A stretch of DNA of 64,000 nucleotides from Ricinus communis (taxonomy: Eukaryota > Streptophyta > Magnoliopsida > Malpighiales > Euphorbiaceae), in NCBI RefSeq assembly GCF_019578655.1, contig NC_063257.1, forward strand, positions 23,329,939 through 23,393,938, given 5' to 3'. Of this stretch, positions 60,001-64,000 are shown in pieces. The translations under genes and the position numbers were made by a program. Under the pieces are notes generated by a model. It was not told the DNA's origin. It was given only the letters and a program-made list of their open reading frames with translations, and did no database searches. The stretch's first letter is position 1; each line of letters opens with the position of its first letter.

Positions 60001-60345
60001 ATTAGTAAGGAAATTACAAATTATGATACATATTGAACTGATTCTTTATTTAAATAGTTTTATAAAATTTTATTTGTCCAGCTAGAATGTTTTTGATCCA
60101 ATATTTATGTTCGAAATAATAGTAATATTTTATGTAGCAGAAAAGTATTCAAGAATAGCTTAGTTTTATATGAAATTTTAATTAAATTCATGTTTGTTTC
60201 TCTTTGTTATTTGTTTATCCTCTCACCTAGTTTTACTCACCTTTATTTTTTTCCACCAGTGTTATGCAGAATGTTAAGAGTCAGATTATGTTAGAAGCCA
60301 TAGCAGTTAGAGCTTCACGTTGCTGTAAAAGCTAAATTACTGTAA
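57052..60345 (+). repeat. Main part of the old LTR hosting the chromovirus
   Basis: Colinear with the solo LTR at 21426: ATTTTTATGCTAAATA..AAAGGGGTTTATT, CCTAATTAGTTTGATTTTCA, a GC-rich segment with GGACTCCGGCGGCTAAAGGC (about 58344), and GTTGTGGATCCGTTTTTACG. After about 59400 the similarity fades, with segments such as GATCACACTTCGGATCTCGG (59669) and TTTCCACCAGTGTTATGCAG (60251), so it is a different subfamily. The right end near 60345 is uncertain. Short frames at 57659-58183 and 59671-59871 are not genes. Confidence 0.6.
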
Positions 60346-60699
60346 GTTAAAAGTAATGAATGTAAAATATGAGCTAAGAAACAAATTGCAATAAATATAA
60401 CGATGAAACATTAGCTGAAAGCTTCAAAAACTTATTGCATAAAAAATGACTTACAGGATCGCAATTGATTGTAGAAGATTGAGAGCTTGAACGTATTGTA
60501 AATTAACAACTAAGGATTGTTTTACTAAAGATTTTTTAACTAAGGATTGTTGTTCTACTCTAAAGATAAAGATAAAATAAAGTTTATAATCCTAGATCTG
60601 TTTTGAATTTGATTGGTTGGTTGGAGTGAGTTTTACTCATTAAGGGATCCTTGTCTAATTAGAGACTTACATACATGGCTTGAGAGATATTCCTAGTTC

Positions 60700-61195
60700 T
60701 TCATCATTGGCTTGTTCCTCAATTTACTCCCTAACTTGAGAGCATGTATTGTTCCTTTCCATGTTGTGCACATGTTTATAAGGATATAACTTCCTTGCTC
60801 AACTTCATACTGCTGCTGCCCATATTTCACTCCACGTTCTTCTTATACTTAACTGTCTTTTCACATATCATAAATGTGTCTTTTCTTTTCTAGTTATATT
60901 TAACTTCCACACCGTTTCCTACTTGGCTTACACATGTATTTCTTCTTTCCCATTTTACAAGAACGAGTTTCAAAACTTCCAAAAAACTATATATCTAACT
61001 TTCCACCTTTCCACTTTTTTAATTTTCGCATGTCAATAATCCTTAAGGATTATTAAACCAACTCCTTACTAGTGGGCTGAGAATTTACACATAGCTTAAG
61101 AATTCGACATTGGACCAAAATCCATAGGCTTCAAGATTTGGATAAAAACTAAATAGGCTTTCTCTAGACTTGGGTGAATTTTAAATTTAGATGTA
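60700..61195 (+). repeat. Second, diverged copy of the copia LTR fragment
   Basis: Direct counterpart of 9700-10150, sharing CTTACACATGTATTTCTT, TTTTACAAGAACG, CAATAATCCTTAAGGATTA and GGATTTGGATAAAA-type words. No coding part is attached, so this is a fragment or solo LTR. 60346-60699 shows nothing further. Confidence 0.55.
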
Positions 61196-62811
61196 AATAA
61201 TAAGTTATTGATTTAATTAATCTATTGAATAAATTTTCTTGCTATCTTTGCAATTGGAAATAAAAGATATAGATGAAAAATATTACAAATAAATAAAATA
61301 TGAAATAAGCTTATTAACTTACAAATAAAAAATTTAAATTCAGTCAAAAAGCTCTATTACATCAATTAAAAAAACTAGTCATTTATTCGTATGTTATGTT
61401 ATTATTATTTTAATTACAAATAATAATATAAAATGGATTTTTGAAGAAAAATTAATAGTTCTCAATATTCTTATAATTATTTCACATTTTAAAATATAAT
61501 AATTAAAAATATTTTTAAGTGCCTTTTTTAATAAAGTTTTTAATATCTTAAGATTTTATCAATGCAATAATTATAAAAATTATTATTAACTATTTATTTA
61601 TTTATAAAATTAGTATTAAAATTTTTTAGGATTAGAAATTATTGTATAACTAGGAAATTAATGATTTTTTTAAAATTAAAAATTATTGTATAACTAGGAA
61701 ACTAACTTATTTGCTAACATAACATCAAAGATATAATTAAAGTATTATTTTCTAAGATTAAAATCATTATTTAAGTAGAAAAAAACTGTACAATAAAGAT
61801 TAAAATTATACATGAATATGATATTTATATGTCAAAAATAAATATACATATTAAATATTTTTGTTCTTGATTTGATAATTATATATAATTACTATTACAA
61901 TTATAACTAATATGCTAAATTATAATATTTAAATAATTATATAATTACAAAACTAATTTATTAATTAGTATAATATTAAAATTATAATTAAAATGCTATT
62001 TTCTAGAATTAGAATTATTATTTAATTAGAAAAGTAATTCATTAATTAATAAGTTAATTAAACAATACAATAAAAATTTACACAGTAATATAATGCCTAT
62101 GTATTAATAATAAATACATATATAAAAAAAAAATTTATCTCAGAATCAATAACAAGATAACAAAAGCCTTATATGCTATGAACAGTTCCATTTGCAATTG
62201 ATTTGAAGGTAAATGTGTTTTTTGCTCGGTTTAATAATCAATCATGATATAAACAACACTATCTACGTCCTTGTCCTTTTGCATCGTTCGACTTCTGCAT
62301 TACCATTTCGCCCTGCTGCTAGCCATTAACCCACCTTTAAAAACAACATTGTTTTAAAAGGGTTTTGGTCTTCTTACACTAATAAAAATATTGTCGTATT
62401 GGCATACCCTTTTTAGTCATTGTCCACTCACTGTTGACAAATCCTAAAATATCTCCACACATTTCTCTTTATAACAACTTAGCCGCTCACTCTTCTTAAC
62501 CCTTTCTCTCATTAGGATTTTATTACCCATTGTACTATTTCTCTTCTCATGTTTTCTCATCCACTCACATGTCCTAATGAATATCGATTGAAGAAAGACA
62601 ATTTGGGATTTATGCTTGAGTCTTTGGAGCTTCCTTTTGAGAAAAATATTTAGTTTTCAGGATATTTTCATGTGGATAGACATTTCAGTCTATCTTGGTT
62701 GTTACAATCGAACGACAAGCTAAAATGATAGGTTTTTGGATTGATAGGTAATGATTTCATTTATGCTTTCTCTGTTCCTGCTCGTGTACTTTGTTTAGTT
62801 ACTTTATTTTT
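61196..62811. other. AT-rich DNA without a recognisable gene
   Basis: Long A/T runs and short imperfect repeats (for example AAATTATTGTATAACTAGGAA twice at about 61636-61705, with one indel between them). No open frame over 60 codons and no RNA gene seen. Confidence 0.4.
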
Positions 62812-63513
62812 GCTCGCCCTTGATACACCAAGAAGAAGGGTTGAATTGGTGTTTGGAGAAGTGATGAAAAATTAAAATTTTGATAAGTAGGAAGGTTAGA
62901 GAAGAAGAAAACAAAGATTTATAGTGATACAGGTATTAATAAACCTTACATCTGCTTCCCAATTTCTAATTGGGTATTTCACTACCAATGATCATTTTGT
63001 GGCTGCAAGATCGAACCTAAGTATTTTCAAGCTCATACTCAAAATTTATCCTAGGAGTTTTCTCAAAGCTCACCCCAAAATTAGTATTTAGGCTCACACC
63101 AAACCTTAAAAGAGTTTTTCCTACCTAGGCTAATTTTGAAACCCTTTCTCAAGTGTTTAACGCTCACACTCAAACCATACAAGTGGTTAAGGCTCACACT
63201 CTAACCTGCAATAATTAAAATAAAGATAAAATGGTTACAAAAACATAAAAAAATTAGTAAGCAAAAGTTTAACATTTATGGAGGTTGTCGATCATCCATA
63301 AACAAGGGGGTATCTATACCCTTCAAACTCCATAGAGACATTACATTGAAACCTTAGGCCATCCTCTTTTGTTTTGCTTTACATAATGCATTAATTGCAT
63401 TGACAGACTAAGAATCGCAGTCGCGCTTCTTATTTTGCAGTTGTGATTTATGAAATTCTTGCAATGACTAGTCCATATGGCAAATATGGCCATTGGTGGT
63501 TTCTAACCGTCTG
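62812..63513 (+). repeat. Probable retroelement LTR/leader fragment
   Basis: CACCAAGAAGAAGGGTTGAA at 62827 is a pattern I know from plant retroelement leaders. It is followed by loosely repeated GCTCACAC-CAAACC words between 63030 and 63210 and no coding frame. Family assignment is not possible from sequence alone. It ends at the next LTR (63514). Confidence 0.4.
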
Positions 63514-64000
63514 TGTCACGACCCGATCTGTGGGCCTGTGACGGGTACTAGGGAATGGGTAGGTGTAAGGCCATCGAATCCCGTAGTAAGCCAACACGCT
63601 CTTACTTAATCAAATATCATAAGATGCTACTGATGGCACAATCCACGATACTGATTCACAATCTAACTTAACCATTCAATTCTACATATTTAATTCGGTC
63701 TGCCAGAAGAATTAGGCGAGATCCGAAACTATAAAAAATTACAGCTGATAAGTCTACTATTTCTACTACGGAGAATCTAAATTTTTACAAGTCAGTATAC
63801 CGAATCAAACACGTCACCCGATGATGAAGGAGTCGGGTTGCTTGATAAGAGCCGCGGGAAGACTAACAAACACAGATATGAAAAACAGTAAAATTGAGAC
63901 TGTCAGTTTCGAGAGTGAGTTAAAATCATATATCCAAAGAAACAGTTACAAAACACTTCAATAACACATTTATTTAATTTTAAATAGATACTAAATCATG
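63514..64000 (-). repeat. Partial LTR of the first gypsy family, cut by the window end
   Basis: Plus-strand start TGTCACGACCCGATCTGTGG, the complement of the solo LTR end GGGTGGTGACA. It follows the inverse of the 3' end of the 37390-40129 LTR closely (for example GAAGGAGTCGGGTTGC, GAGACTGTCAGTTTCGAGAG). Whether it is a solo LTR or a 3' or 5' end of an element cannot be told here. Confidence 0.9.

Overview
This is a repeat-rich, AT-rich stretch of a higher-plant nuclear genome, almost certainly a eudicot. It carries several Ty3/gypsy chromovirus long terminal repeats (LTRs) primed by initiator-methionine tRNA, a Tat/Athila-like LTR, a Ty1/copia remnant, Mutator-like non-autonomous elements, a CACTA-type end, and one spliced host gene with canonical GT-AG introns. 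The species cannot be named from the sequence. No tRNA, rRNA or CRISPR was seen.

Layout. 1-6205: left-truncated Ty3/gypsy element on the minus strand (integrase, RNase H, reverse transcriptase, protease, gag, primer site, 5' LTR). 6206-8929: 3' end and LTR of a Tat/Athila-like element. 9386-10178: last codons, polypurine tract and LTR of a copia element. 10185-20960: a mosaic of direct and inverted copies (here A, B, C and E) of an undescribed repeat, carrying two non-autonomous Mutator-like insertions with target site duplications. 21426-28160: a solo LTR beside a degenerate satellite of about 75 bp, with a 1.48 kb LTR-plus-satellite unit present three times in tandem. 28161-37389: mostly AT-rich DNA with an LTR fragment (33400-34806) and another copy of the mosaic's internal array (35404-36300). 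37390-40129: solo LTR with a perfect TCTTT target duplication. 40130-41969: decayed coding relic, then a CACTA-type end. 43089-47166: the only intact host gene, a five-exon TolB/DPP6-N-like beta-propeller protein of 724 residues. 47486-60345: an old LTR split by a nearly complete 9.46 kb chromovirus inserted in an ATA microsatellite. 60600-63513: further retroelement fragments. 63514-64000: start of another minus-strand LTR of the first family.

The most interesting pattern is that about 130 bp of the propeller gene's promoter recurs upstream of unrelated DNA at three other places (11.6 kb, 16.1 kb inverted, 20.7 kb), always within the same larger repeat. Either promoter-bearing segments of the gene were duplicated and rearranged, or the gene uses a promoter derived from a repeat. 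One of these copies holds a Mutator-like insertion whose empty site survives in a sister copy.

The retroelement reading frames are mostly broken, so the window probably encodes one working host protein plus decayed transposon proteins. Many differences between near-identical repeats sit at CAG/CTG/CGG motifs, so some of the frameshifts may be sequencing errors and not true mutations.
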